Source: GM7GCV1 sp965222065 (GTDB lineage: Bacteria; Pseudomonadota; Gammaproteobacteria; Pseudomonadales; GM7GCV1). Taken from it: a DNA stretch of 64,000 bases. The notes under the pieces are model-generated. The model saw nothing but the letters and a program-made list of their open reading frames with translations. It made no database searches and was not told where the DNA came from. The position numbers and the translations under genes are program-made. How positions within the stretch are numbered: the first letter of the stretch is position 1; each line of letters begins with the position of its first letter. The stretch is taken from the NCBI GenBank assembly GCA_965222065.1, contig OZ244933.1, forward strand, positions 2,294,001 through 2,358,000, given 5' to 3'. Below are positions 51,746-60,700 of the stretch, in pieces.

Positions 51746-52285
51746 ATGGCACAGATTCAAAAGTACCCGGCAGGATGGAGGGTGCTGCACTGGATAATGG
51801 CGCTATTGGTACTGGTAACATTACCGATCGGGCTCTGGATGGCTTCTCGTGCGGAAGCCGACATCTGGGGCGAGCTGACGAATAGCCTGTATAGCTGGCA
51901 TAAGGCCATCGGCTTCAGCCTGTTGTTATTGATAATCCTCCGAATCGGGATGAAGGTTGCATTGAAGGGCCCTCCCTACCCGGAAAGTATGCCGCGTAGA
52001 TTGCAGCTGGCCGCCAGGAGTGTGCACCACTTGCTTTACGTGTTGCTGGTGCTAACCCCTTTGTTTGGATGGGCTGGTGTCACCGCGTTTCCTGCTCTGG
52101 TTACGCTGGGCGGGTATCATTTACCGGCAATGCCGCTTGTTCCCGAAGACAGGGAGTTATCCGCGCGTTTGTTTGACATACACGGAACACTCGCCATCAC
52201 TCTAGGGGTGTTGATCGCCGGGCATATCGCGGCCGCTATGCGGCATATGGTGAGTAAAGACGGTATTTTTCGCCGGATGCTGTAA
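51746..52285 (+). CDS. cytochrome b561
   Basis: Di-haem membrane protein of 179 aa with four helices that moves electrons between the quinol pool and periplasmic acceptors. Haem His residues sit in WRVLHWIMALLVLV, SWHKAIGFSLLLL, VHHLLYVLLVL and DIHGTLAITLG. The ATG at 51746 was chosen for its AAGGAG site upstream and the family start MAQIQKYPAGWR; the open frame extends 39 codons upstream. Its end overlaps the 3' end of opgH by 50 bases. Confidence 0.9.
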   Translation: MAQIQKYPAGWRVLHWIMALLVLVTLPIGLWMASRAEADIWGELTNSLYSWHKAIGFSLLLLIILRIGMKVALKGPPYPESMPRRLQLAARSVHHLLYVLLVLTPLFGWAGVTAFPALVTLGGYHLPAMPLVPEDRELSARLFDIHGTLAITLGVLIAGHIAAAMRHMVSKDGIFRRML

Positions 52286-54203
52286 TTGCTGGCTCATCAC
52301 CAGTGTCGGCTGTGATTGCCTCTGCGCTGGTTGCCAGAAACTGCTGACGCCGTTTCATGATATCCGGTAGCGTCAACTCTTCCGGTATGCCCAGCAGTTT
52401 CTGGCTTTCCAGCCATCGGCCTGCCGCTTTGCTGCCACTTAGGGCCGAAAGTGGTACGGCCAAAATCAGCCCGATGACCATGGGCAACATCCAATACAAC
52501 AGAGGGACGGATGCCCACAGCAGCAGACCCGCCACCAGCAGCCCCAGCAGGGTATGCGTGCCGTGCCTCACCAGTAAATGACGCCATTGCACGCCATTGC
52601 CCTGGCGTTGCTGGGTCGTCCAGCCCGAGTCCTGACCCAGGGCAATTTCCAGCAGGTGCCGGCTGTGAATCAGCATGAAGATGGGGGCATGCAGAATTGA
52701 AAACAGCATTTCCAGCAGTGCACTGATGACAAACCGAAACCGTCCATACCCCCCGCGCAGTTTCCGGCTTATCAGGCCACCGGTTATGCCCAGAATTTTC
52801 GGCAGTAATAGCAGAGTCATGGTAAAAACAAACAAACTGATCATGCGCTCGGAATCGAATGCTGGAAGCACGTCCGAGGCCAGACTCTGCATCCGGGGTT
52901 GTGCGAACTGTATAGTCAGTACCAGGCCTACCGTCACCATCGCCAGCCAGAGCAGTGACGTCAGGTAGTTCATAACGCCCATCAGCAGGTGGACCCGGCT
53001 TTGCCAGCGTAAACCCCGGGCAGGGACTACGGCGAGGTGCTGGACATTACCCTGTGCCCAGCGGCGGTCGCGGATGGCTGCATCCAGCAGGGTAGGCGGG
53101 CACTCTTCCCAGGAACCGGAGAGCTCGGGAAGCATCCTGACTGACCAGCCCGCACGGTGAATCAGCGCAGCCTCGACGAAATCGTGAGAGCGTATTTCGC
53201 CGCCAAACGGACGAGGCCCAGACAGTGAAGGAAGACCTGCCGACTCGGCGAACGCCTTGATGCGAATAATGGCGTTATGGCCCCAGTAATTACCGCCATG
53301 GCCCTGCCAGGCACTGAGACCCCGGGCAAAAATCGTCCCGTAGGTGACGCTTGCAAACTGCTGGAGCCGGGCAAACACCGTTTCACCACCATAGAGACGT
53401 GGCAGAGTTTGCAGAATTCCTGCTGAGGGGTCGGCATCCATTTCCCGGACCAGTGTGGCCAGCGTTTCACCGGCAATCAGGCTGTCGGCATCCAGCACCA
53501 CCATGTAGTCGTATCTATGGCCCCAGCGCTTTATGAAGTTGCGTATATTGCCGGCTTTTTTGTCGGTATTCTGCTCGCGTCGGCAATACCAGACCGGCAA
53601 GGTCCCCCTCAAATGATCCTGCAGGTATTCCACTGCGGCTATCTCGTGCGGAATGATCCCGGACGAATTGGTGTCGGACAGGACAAAGATTTCAAACTTC
53701 TCCTGTAAACCCAGGTTGTTGAGATCTTCTCCCATGGCAGCGAGGGCTGCGCAGACGCTGGCTGCATCTTCATTGTAGATGGGCATGATCAGCACGGTCT
53801 TGCCGTGTAACGGGGCATTCGGGCTGGCGCGGCGCCACTCCCTGTTTTCAGTCTTCCAGGTTCGGCCCGATAACAGTCCCGCGACAGCAGCCGTAGCCGA
53901 CAGGGAGATCCAGGCGAAGGTAATGGTAAAGAGGCACAACAGCGACCACAGCAGTGCCGTTAGCAAGGGGGCATCGGACGATGAGGCTGTCGCGACCTCT
54001 TGAAAGGGGATGATCTGATGCAGTTGCCGGCTCGCCACAAGAGTGAGGGCCAGGCTGCCACCAAAAGTGAGCAGACGGGCCATCCAGGTGGAGGGTTTAC
54101 TGCCGAGCTGACGTGGCTTCGGACGCTCCGACAATATCTGGGTAGGCATTGCCAGCGGCGACGCCGGCGGAGTAAAGGGTAGCCTGGCCGTCATTGAGTC
54201 CAC
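52236..54203 (-). CDS. opgH: osmoregulated periplasmic glucan glucosyltransferase OpgH (MdoH)
   Basis: Inner-membrane GT2 enzyme that polymerises the glucan backbone. It is 655 aa, shorter than E. coli OpgH (about 850) but close to the shorter gammaproteobacterial forms. The catalytic blocks are VLIMPIYNEDAASV, VVLDADSLIAGE (DxD), a TLPRLYGG region and DRRWAQGN (QxxRW-like). Membrane helices lie at the start and end. The start codon lies inside the opgG 3' end (13-base overlap), as in an opgGH operon. Its last 50 bases overlap the convergent cytochrome b561 gene. Confidence 0.92.
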   Translation of the reverse strand: MDSMTARLPFTPPASPLAMPTQILSERPKPRQLGSKPSTWMARLLTFGGSLALTLVASRQLHQIIPFQEVATASSSDAPLLTALLWSLLCLFTITFAWISLSATAAVAGLLSGRTWKTENREWRRASPNAPLHGKTVLIMPIYNEDAASVCAALAAMGEDLNNLGLQEKFEIFVLSDTNSSGIIPHEIAAVEYLQDHLRGTLPVWYCRREQNTDKKAGNIRNFIKRWGHRYDYMVVLDADSLIAGETLATLVREMDADPSAGILQTLPRLYGGETVFARLQQFASVTYGTIFARGLSAWQGHGGNYWGHNAIIRIKAFAESAGLPSLSGPRPFGGEIRSHDFVEAALIHRAGWSVRMLPELSGSWEECPPTLLDAAIRDRRWAQGNVQHLAVVPARGLRWQSRVHLLMGVMNYLTSLLWLAMVTVGLVLTIQFAQPRMQSLASDVLPAFDSERMISLFVFTMTLLLLPKILGITGGLISRKLRGGYGRFRFVISALLEMLFSILHAPIFMLIHSRHLLEIALGQDSGWTTQQRQGNGVQWRHLLVRHGTHTLLGLLVAGLLLWASVPLLYWMLPMVIGLILAVPLSALSGSKAAGRWLESQKLLGIPEELTLPDIMKRRQQFLATSAEAITADTGDEPAITASGEKYRLYSPYAA

Positions 54204-55741
54204 CGGTAAAGCCAGGTTTCACCCCATTGCTCGTTGTCGACTTCAAGTGTCACCCGCAGTTCGGCCAGGGTAGCCTGACCCGGGTCCAGCTTTATATAGG
54301 CACGGTAATGGCCGGTAGCTTCTACCAGTGCGCCGCTGACGCTGGTGATATTTCCGGCGCTGGTGGTGGCGCGAATGCGAACGGCATTACGAACCGAACT
54401 CTCAATGGTCCGGCCATCACTGTAGTCGATAACAAAAACACGTTCGTCGCTATCCACGGCGCTGCCCGCGGCTGTTTCAATTATGCGGCCCTGTGTCGGG
54501 CCAAAAGGTGGGGTATCGCCCCAGTGCATGCGGTACCGGTAGTGGTATTCTTCGCCCGCCTGCAAGCCATCGGCCGGTTGCCAATACGCGACGATGTTGT
54601 CCTGATATTCCACACCGGTCGGGATCTCCAGTAGCTCAATGTGCCCGGGACCCCAGTCACCCAGGGGCTCTATCCACAACGAAGGGCGTTTATCGTAGCG
54701 AGCTTCATTGTCGTTGAACTGTTCGAATGCCTGATGGCGTTGAAGCAGACCAAAGCTTTTGGGTGGCGAGGTGGTCGTACCAAAGGAGGACACTTCAACA
54801 TGGGCCGGGTTGGCCAGCGGGCGCCACAGTTGCTCGCCATTCCCGTTGATGATGGATAACCCGTCCGAGTCATGCACAGCATGGCGAAAATCGTCTACCC
54901 GGGCGCGATTGGTTGCGTCGAACATAAACATGGACGTAAGCGGAGCAATACCGACACGGGGGCTGTCCCGGCGTGGAAACAGGTGTGCGTCAACTTCCAT
55001 GCGGGTCTGGTCGCCAGGCAAAACGGTAAATTGATAGGCACCGCTGACAGACGGGCTGTCCAGCAGGGCATGGATGACGATTTCGTCTGAACGGGCATCA
55101 GGTTGTTCAATCCAGAAGTCGGTAAAACGTGGGAATTCTTCGTCGCCCTCGCCAACAGTGTTAACGGCCAGCCCGCGTGCGGATAGGCCGTAGAACTGGT
55201 CCTTGCCAACGGCCCGGAAGTAACTGGCGCCGAGAAATACCAGGAATTCTTCATGGCGTTCGGCGGTGTTAATCGGATGGTGAACCCGGAATCCGGCATA
55301 GCCATTCGCTTCAAGCTGACTGACATCTACCGGACTGTCATGGTAATTGAACAGATCTTTACTGAACGCCAGGCGGCGAGCCATGCCATCGCTGACCAGG
55401 TGCAACCCGACCGGATTGGCGTGCAGGAATCCCGGGTGAAACAGCTGTAACTGAAAAGGCAAGGCGCTGTCGGACCAGATGGCGGCGTCGGGCTCGAAGA
55501 CGATGCGCCGGTAGTCGTCATAGCTCAGTGATCGCAGCGGGTTGTTTTCGGCCATTGTTTCGGGTGTGTAGACTTGCGTGGATATTTCACGGGCATACTC
55601 CCTCAGCCAGCTCTGGCTGAACGGGCGCGGATCCGATTCAAACTCTGGCTCTGCGAGGATCGGCTGGCTTAACGGCAGATAAACCAGTATCAGTGCTGCA
55701 ACACGAGCGAAGCGGCGCCAGCAGCGTCTTCTATAAAGCAT
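54191..55741 (-). CDS. opgG: periplasmic glucan biosynthesis protein OpgG (MdoG)
   Basis: A 516-aa periplasmic protein for OPG synthesis. A signal peptide (RRFARVAALILVYLPLSQPILA) follows the start MLYRRRCW at 55741, which has AAGGAAAAC upstream. The OpgG blocks are ESDPRPFSQ, LPFQLQLFHPGFL, EEFLVFLGASYFRA, GLSARGLAVNTVGEGDEEFPRF, PRVGIAPLTSMFMFD, RPSLWIEPLGDWG and the GTGVEYQDNIVAYW-like stretch. It leads the opgGH pair on the minus strand. Confidence 0.93.
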   Translation of the reverse strand: MLYRRRCWRRFARVAALILVYLPLSQPILAEPEFESDPRPFSQSWLREYAREISTQVYTPETMAENNPLRSLSYDDYRRIVFEPDAAIWSDSALPFQLQLFHPGFLHANPVGLHLVSDGMARRLAFSKDLFNYHDSPVDVSQLEANGYAGFRVHHPINTAERHEEFLVFLGASYFRAVGKDQFYGLSARGLAVNTVGEGDEEFPRFTDFWIEQPDARSDEIVIHALLDSPSVSGAYQFTVLPGDQTRMEVDAHLFPRRDSPRVGIAPLTSMFMFDATNRARVDDFRHAVHDSDGLSIINGNGEQLWRPLANPAHVEVSSFGTTTSPPKSFGLLQRHQAFEQFNDNEARYDKRPSLWIEPLGDWGPGHIELLEIPTGVEYQDNIVAYWQPADGLQAGEEYHYRYRMHWGDTPPFGPTQGRIIETAAGSAVDSDERVFVIDYSDGRTIESSVRNAVRIRATTSAGNITSVSGALVEATGHYRAYIKLDPGQATLAELRVTLEVDNEQWGETWLYRWTQ

Positions 55742-55886
55742 GTTTTCCTTCCAGTCCGGAAATCGCGGTTGGGGAGTCGTTATCCCATTCATGATAGTGT
55801 ACGGAAAAGTGCTATCTGTGGATCAGGGGCACTGTACGCCATTGGTCCTGGTCAGGATACGGTTCGTATATACCGGTGACACGTTA

Positions 55887-56786
55887 ATGAGGATAATTTT
55901 CGCATGCTGGATGCCCGTCAGCTCAATATCGAATGGTTTGATTGTGGCCAATTCGCCTGAGCCGACCAGTAGGTTGCTGTCGGGTGATGTAGCCGTAACG
56001 TTGAGGGGCGAGGTGCGACGTATTGCGCTGGCCGGTGTTGGTGTCCTCGCTGCCTTGAGTATCGCGCTGATAGTTGTTTTAGGGCCGGACATGGCTATGG
56101 GATGGTTGCTAATCGCTTTGTCCTGCTGGGGTTTCGTGTTGTGGCAATGTTACCGGCGACTCCACCTGAACCGCCGGGTGGATACGGGCGAGTATTACCG
56201 GTGGCTAGGTCATGGTAACCGCGTCACGTTGTTTAGGGGCTTGCTTATCGCTGCGACGGCGGGTTTTCTGATAGCTGGTGGCGGTGGCTTTGGGGAAGTT
56301 GCCTTCGGCAACATGCCAACCGGGTTATTTTACTTGCCAGCGGTATTTTACACACTGGCCGTCGCCAGTGACTGGCTGGATGGCTACATGGCGCGACGCC
56401 AGCAACAGACAACCCAACTGGGCATGGAGCTCGATACGGTACTGGATGCCTTTGGCCTGCTGATGGTACCCCTGCTGGCCGTTCTTGCTGGCAAGCTTCA
56501 CATAAGTTACCTGCTGGTCAGCGTTGCTTACTACCTGTTTCAGTGGGGCATTAGCTGGCGTCAGCGGCAAGGCCGGCACGTCTTTCCGCTGCCATCCAGC
56601 CGTCTGCGGCGTTACCTTGCGGGTATTCAGATGGCGTTAGTGGCCATTGCTCTCTGGCCGTTTGTACCCGCTGGTATGTCGACAGGATTCGGCATCGTCC
56701 TGATGATCCCGTTTCTGGCCGGCTTTTGTCGCGACTGGCTGCACGTCAGCGGGCGACTCGGTGCGGGTCGGGAGCACAGTGCATGA
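55887..56786 (+). CDS. CDP-alcohol phosphatidyltransferase-family protein
   Basis: Polytopic membrane protein of about 299 aa. The CDP-OH motif D-G-x2-A-R-x8-G-x3-D-x3-D is read in SDWLDGYMARRQQQTTQLGM and the ELDTVLDAFG that follows. The alcohol acceptor is not evident. The start is uncertain; the ATG at 55887 is used, but the frame is open from 55740 and a later GTG is also possible. It overlaps the next gene by four bases. The pair looks like synthesis and movement of a lipid product. Confidence 0.82.
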   Translation: MRIIFACWMPVSSISNGLIVANSPEPTSRLLSGDVAVTLRGEVRRIALAGVGVLAALSIALIVVLGPDMAMGWLLIALSCWGFVLWQCYRRLHLNRRVDTGEYYRWLGHGNRVTLFRGLLIAATAGFLIAGGGGFGEVAFGNMPTGLFYLPAVFYTLAVASDWLDGYMARRQQQTTQLGMELDTVLDAFGLLMVPLLAVLAGKLHISYLLVSVAYYLFQWGISWRQRQGRHVFPLPSSRLRRYLAGIQMALVAIALWPFVPAGMSTGFGIVLMIPFLAGFCRDWLHVSGRLGAGREHSA

Positions 56787-57805
56787 ACCGCTGGAACTGG
56801 CTGACGTTATTGCTCTGGATGCTGGCCCTGGTCCTGGCTTACTGGACACTCACCCGATTGCCATTGAACGACATTGTCGCCCAGTTGGGGTTGCTGTCGT
56901 TGGCAGACTGGCTGCTCTGGTCGCTGGTCAATATCGCTATCTTGTACGTTGCCGTAAAGCGCTGGCAACTGCTGGGACAGGCACTACAGGCGACGCTGTC
57001 TCTGACCCGACTGTTTCGAATTCGCCTGGCCGGCAACGCCGTTAGCTTCCTGACCCCCGGTCCTCATTTCGGCGGGGAACCGCTACAACTTTATTGGCTT
57101 TATCGCCATTTTGATGTGTCCATGCACCGCGCAGTCGGCATGTTGGGGCTGGACCGGTTCATGGAGACTGGCACTAACATTGCCGTGTTGTTGGCTGGTG
57201 TGCTGATACTGCTGGGCAGCACCATCTTGCCGGTCAGCGAGTGGCTCCAGATCTCTGCCATTCTGGCTGGCGCACTCTGTCTGATGCTGTTTTTCGCGGC
57301 GCTGCTTCTGCGACATCCGGAATGGCTGGCAAACCGCTTTCGTACCCTGGTAAAAAGCGTTCGCGGGGGCGCTCAGGCCGAGCCCGCAAAAAAAACTGAA
57401 CTCACGGGCTGGCAATCCCTTGTAGGTACACTGCGCGAAGCCTTGTCTTCACACCGGCCACGGCTCTGGGTCGCTTTGCTGCTGTCGCTGGCGAGCTGGG
57501 GTGCATTGCTGGTCGAACTTGCTTTATTGCTCGGTTTTCTCGGTCTGACTGTCTCTCCCTCCGACATTATTCTGATCATGGTTGGCATGCGACTGGCGAT
57601 GTTACTGCCGGTGCCGGGGGGAATTGGTACCGTTGAGGCGTCGATACTGTGGTCGTTCCAGTTTCTTGGGTTGTCTGTCAGCGCGGCCGTTGGGTTGATC
57701 GCCCTGATTCGGTTGCGCGATGCACTGGTGCTTCTGATTGGTCTTGGCTGTCTCTGGAGCTTTCACAGCTCCGGATTTCACAGCAAGCCGGCTTTAGCCG
57801 AATGA
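56783..57805 (+). CDS. lysylphosphatidylglycerol synthase TM-like / flippase-like membrane protein
   Basis: A 340-aa protein with about eight membrane helices and the UPF0104/LPG_synthase_TM blocks VKRWQLLGQALQ, AGNAVSFLTPGPHFGGEPLQLYWL and RLAMLLPVPGGIGTVEASI. Members are thought to flip lipids or lipid-linked compounds. The ATG overlaps the upstream stop (ATGA), so it is coupled to the CDP-alcohol transferase. It is convergent with the PTPS gene, overlapping it by 12 bases. Confidence 0.85.
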   Translation: MNRWNWLTLLLWMLALVLAYWTLTRLPLNDIVAQLGLLSLADWLLWSLVNIAILYVAVKRWQLLGQALQATLSLTRLFRIRLAGNAVSFLTPGPHFGGEPLQLYWLYRHFDVSMHRAVGMLGLDRFMETGTNIAVLLAGVLILLGSTILPVSEWLQISAILAGALCLMLFFAALLLRHPEWLANRFRTLVKSVRGGAQAEPAKKTELTGWQSLVGTLREALSSHRPRLWVALLLSLASWGALLVELALLLGFLGLTVSPSDIILIMVGMRLAMLLPVPGGIGTVEASILWSFQFLGLSVSAAVGLIALIRLRDALVLLIGLGCLWSFHSSGFHSKPALAE

Positions 57806-58174
57806 CTGGCGATAAGCCGCCCAGCAGCTGTCGTTTTCCCAAAGTTTGACGGTTAACTCACCTTTGCCCGGTGGGGTGATATCGGTCATGAGTTTATTGT
57901 TTAGAATCCGGCTGAAATGCTCGATGCTCGGGTTCAGACCTTCGAACTCAGGCTTGTCGTTCAGCATGCAGTCGCGAAAATAGGTGACCTGTTTCTCCAG
58001 CGCTGCTTCGATCTCGACGATGTCCACCAAGTAGCCATGTTCGTTGAGTGTGTCGCCCTCGATTCTGACTTCAAGCACATAATGGTGTGCATGGGGAGAG
58101 TTCTCGTCACCCCAGTCCCCTCCAACGAGGTAGTGATTGGCGATGAAGTCGCGGGTGACGGCTACGGTATACAT
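57794..58174 (-). CDS. 6-pyruvoyltetrahydropterin synthase/QueD homologue with Glu at the catalytic Cys position
   Basis: A 126-aa T-fold enzyme. The zinc His residues are His14 (ANHYLVGG) and His28/His30 (ENSPHAHHYVLEV). QueD has Cys-x3-His-Gly-His there; this protein has Glu24-x3-His-Ala-His, so it lacks the catalytic Cys and resembles the PTPS-III-like solution. Other family blocks are NEHGYLVDIVEIEAAL, LNDKPEFEGLNPSIEHF and VKLWEND. The start at 58174 has AGAGGAAATCT upstream. It ends the minus-strand ribA-ribD-MDR-PTPS run, 10 bases from the dehydrogenase. Confidence 0.88.
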   Translation of the reverse strand: MYTVAVTRDFIANHYLVGGDWGDENSPHAHHYVLEVRIEGDTLNEHGYLVDIVEIEAALEKQVTYFRDCMLNDKPEFEGLNPSIEHFSRILNNKLMTDITPPGKGELTVKLWENDSCWAAYRQSFG

Positions 58175-58184
58175 AGATTTCCTC

Positions 58185-59204
58185 TTAATCCGGATAATGA
58201 AACAGGGGCTGCACGATGCCGGACCTGGCTTCATGAAGCTGTTGGTACAGCCCTTGTGCCTCGTGCAGCGTTGCGGTGTTGGTGATCAGTTGAGTCGGGT
58301 CGATGCGTCGAATCATCTCCCAGGCGAGCTCGAAGCGGCGTTGTTTGTCCCAGCGCCCGGTCAGGGCAGGCGCCAGGGTGCTGACCTGGCTGGTGATAAT
58401 TTGCAGGCGATTGCGATGCGCTTTGCCGCCCAGGTCAACCGTTACCGGCTTGTTGCCATACCAGCTGCCGATAACGATGCGACTGCCATAGCCAGTTAGC
58501 TCGATGGCCTGATCAAGAGCGACCGGGTGACCGCTGACTTCATAGATGAGGTCGGTATCGGCCAGGGTCGGTTGTTTTTCGGCTGATGCCTCCGCCGGAT
58601 GGAACACTACTTGAGCGCCCATTTTTTGGGCCAGTGCCTGTCGGTCGTGCTGCCCTTCTACGGCACTTAGCGACGTCAGGGGATACTGTGCGAGTACGCC
58701 CGTCAACAGCAAACCGACCACGCCCTGTCCCAGGACGACGACCCGTTCGCCAATCATGGGGTGCCCATCCTGTACCAGGTTAACAGCGGTTTCCATATTG
58801 GGCAGAAAGACGGCCGCCTCTGAGGATACATCGTCCGGAACCGCAATCAATTGTTCCGGGCGAGTCAGAAAATGACTCGCGTGTGGCTGAAAGGAAAACA
58901 CTCTTTGTCCCAGCCACGCCGAATCTACCCCGTCGCCAAGATGCTCAACCTCACCTACACAGGCATAACCGTATTGAACCGGGTACCCGGAGGACGCCTG
59001 AAGGGATTCCAGGGTGCTGTCCAGCGCCATAGACTGCGGCAACTCTCCCCGGTAAAGCAGCAGTTCAGTACCGGTACTCACGGCGGAGTAGTGCGTTCGC
59101 ACCCGAACTTCACCCCTGGCTGGCTCAGGCAAGGACACGTCGCGCACTTCGACCTCGAAGGGGGCGGTGAACCAGAGTTGCAATGCGGTATTAGTCACTG
59201 TCAT
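58185..59204 (-). CDS. MDR-superfamily (zinc-type alcohol dehydrogenase-like) oxidoreductase
   Basis: A 339-aa medium-chain dehydrogenase. The catalytic domain begins VEVRDVSLPEPARGEVRVRT, with SAVSTGTELLLYRG in place of the usual zinc Cys motif. The Rossmann motif is VVVLGQGVVGLLLTGVLA, followed by VIYEVSGHP and IVIGSWYGN. Catalytic and structural zinc Cys residues are absent, as in BchC-like members. It lies between the RibD-like and PTPS genes in one transcript; its substrate is probably the pathway intermediate. Confidence 0.85.
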   Translation of the reverse strand: MTVTNTALQLWFTAPFEVEVRDVSLPEPARGEVRVRTHYSAVSTGTELLLYRGELPQSMALDSTLESLQASSGYPVQYGYACVGEVEHLGDGVDSAWLGQRVFSFQPHASHFLTRPEQLIAVPDDVSSEAAVFLPNMETAVNLVQDGHPMIGERVVVLGQGVVGLLLTGVLAQYPLTSLSAVEGQHDRQALAQKMGAQVVFHPAEASAEKQPTLADTDLIYEVSGHPVALDQAIELTGYGSRIVIGSWYGNKPVTVDLGGKAHRNRLQIITSQVSTLAPALTGRWDKQRRFELAWEMIRRIDPTQLITNTATLHEAQGLYQQLHEARSGIVQPLFHYPD

Positions 59205-59230
59205 TTGGTCGGTCCCGGAGCTGGTTGTCC

Positions 59231-59962
59231 TTATGAGCCTGATACATCCTCGTAGTGAAGTCTGCCCCAGATGATCAACTCATTTCCCAACTGTTGGCTG
59301 TGCAATGGTGCGATCTGTGGCAAAGGCTTCATGCCATTATCACCGAGCCGGGCAATGGCGTTGTAACCACCAATAAAGACTGGCGCTACCGTCAATACAA
59401 CGGCATCGGCCAGTCCGGCTTTCAGAAAGGCGGTGATCACGGAAGCGCCGCCCTCAACCATTAATGTGCGTATGCCGCGTTCGTAAAGGGCTGCCATTGC
59501 TGCGTTCAAATCGACATGCCCATCGGCGTCTCCGGGCACAACAATCAGCTGACAGTCATCACGCTGGGAGACAGCTTCCGGGGTGGTCAGTACCCAGCAG
59601 GAGCGGTCACCACTCTGGCACAATTTGCACGTTGGGGGCATTCGTAGCTGGCTGTCGAGAACAATAGGTTGAGGGTCTTCGCCGGTCCATTTACGTACGG
59701 TGAGTCTGGGATTGTCTGCCAGTACGGTCCCGATGCCGACCAGAATGCCATCGTGTAAGCTGCGCAACTGATGCGTCATTTGCATGCCGGCATCACTGCT
59801 CAGTGCTATGGTCTCGCCAGGTGCCGTAGTGATGCTGCCATCCCAGCTTTGGGCATAGCTGAGCGTTACGTGGGGGCGAGGTAAGGTGCTGTCCGAAAGG
59901 CCGTCGAGATACGCCTTTTGTTCACTGACCAGCCACTGTTCAACGTCTTGGTTGAGACTCAT
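59231..59962 (-). CDS. RibD C-terminal-type reductase
   Basis: A 243-aa NADPH-dependent reductase of the RibD_C/DHFR-like fold, without the deaminase half of full RibD. Blocks are HVTLSYAQSWDGSITT, LRSLHDGILVGIGTVLADNP, TLMVEGGASVITAFL and LTVAPVFIGG. In riboflavin synthesis such a reductase turns the ribosyl into the ribityl side chain. Placed 4 bases after ribA, it likely acts on the RibA product or a relative of it (inference). Confidence 0.9.
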   Translation of the reverse strand: MSLNQDVEQWLVSEQKAYLDGLSDSTLPRPHVTLSYAQSWDGSITTAPGETIALSSDAGMQMTHQLRSLHDGILVGIGTVLADNPRLTVRKWTGEDPQPIVLDSQLRMPPTCKLCQSGDRSCWVLTTPEAVSQRDDCQLIVVPGDADGHVDLNAAMAALYERGIRTLMVEGGASVITAFLKAGLADAVVLTVAPVFIGGYNAIARLGDNGMKPLPQIAPLHSQQLGNELIIWGRLHYEDVSGS

Positions 59963-59966
59963 GGGG

Positions 59967-60584
59967 TCACTGATTGCTGGTTGGCTTGAGCGGCAGAAAA
60001 TGTTCCATTCGCTGAGCCTTTGTCAAAAGGTAACCGGCATTGTCGGTATTGGCCACCACTTCCAGTGACACGCGTTCAGATACGGTAATACCCGCTGCCT
60101 CCAGCGCACTGATTTTGGCTGGATTGTTAGTTGCCAGTCGCACTGAGGCGACGCCCAGGTCCTCGAGCATTAGCGCAGCCAGGGAGTACTCCCGTTCATC
60201 GGCTTTGTGGCCGAGCATCAGGTTGGCATCGACCGTATCGAATCCCTGGTCCTGGAGGTTGTAAGCTCTCAGCTTGTTCAGCAGGCCAATGCCACGGCCC
60301 TCCTGACGCATGTAAAGCACAACACCGACGCCGGCTTTCGCTACCATCGCCATGGAACGATCGAGTTGTTCACCGCAATCGCAGCGTCGCGAACCCAGCA
60401 CATCGCCGGTGAAACATTCGGAATGAACCCGTACAAGGACTGATTCGGCGTTTTTTACGTCACCCATGAACAAAGCCAGGTGCTCTTTGTCATCGAGTGT
60501 GTTGGTGTAAAAACACAACTCGAAATCACCATGTTCCGTCGGAATACGGGTGGTGATCATTCGGGTCACTTCAGGCATGGACAT
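59967..60584 (-). CDS. GTP cyclohydrolase II (RibA-type)
   Basis: Zinc enzyme that opens GTP to 2,5-diamino-6-ribosylamino-pyrimidinone phosphate. It is 205 aa with the zinc Cys set SECFTGDVLGSRRCDCGEQL, the GTP loop MRQEGRGIGLLNKLRAYNLQ and the C-terminal RLATNNPAKISALEAAGI. The ATG at 60584 (MSMPEVTRMI) has GAGTG upstream; an in-frame codon nine residues earlier is less likely. It is the first gene of the minus-strand run, divergent from the glycosyltransferase. It may be a paralogue dedicated to this pathway rather than the housekeeping riboflavin gene. Confidence 0.92.
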   Translation of the reverse strand: MSMPEVTRMITTRIPTEHGDFELCFYTNTLDDKEHLALFMGDVKNAESVLVRVHSECFTGDVLGSRRCDCGEQLDRSMAMVAKAGVGVVLYMRQEGRGIGLLNKLRAYNLQDQGFDTVDANLMLGHKADEREYSLAALMLEDLGVASVRLATNNPAKISALEAAGITVSERVSLEVVANTDNAGYLLTKAQRMEHFLPLKPTSNQ

Positions 60585-60700
60585 TTCACACTCAGAATGC
60601 TGTTGTAACAAAATCAGGTTACTTCCTGGCTGTTGTTGCTTTAAGCTCGGATACTCTACCCTAAATTACGACTCACTGTCTGGAACGGATCAGATCACCG

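Noticed and set aside
59967..60584. Ordinary riboflavin operon
   Set aside because: ribB, ribH, ribE and the deaminase half of RibD are absent, and the neighbours are a PTPS homologue, an MDR enzyme and glycolipid-type genes.
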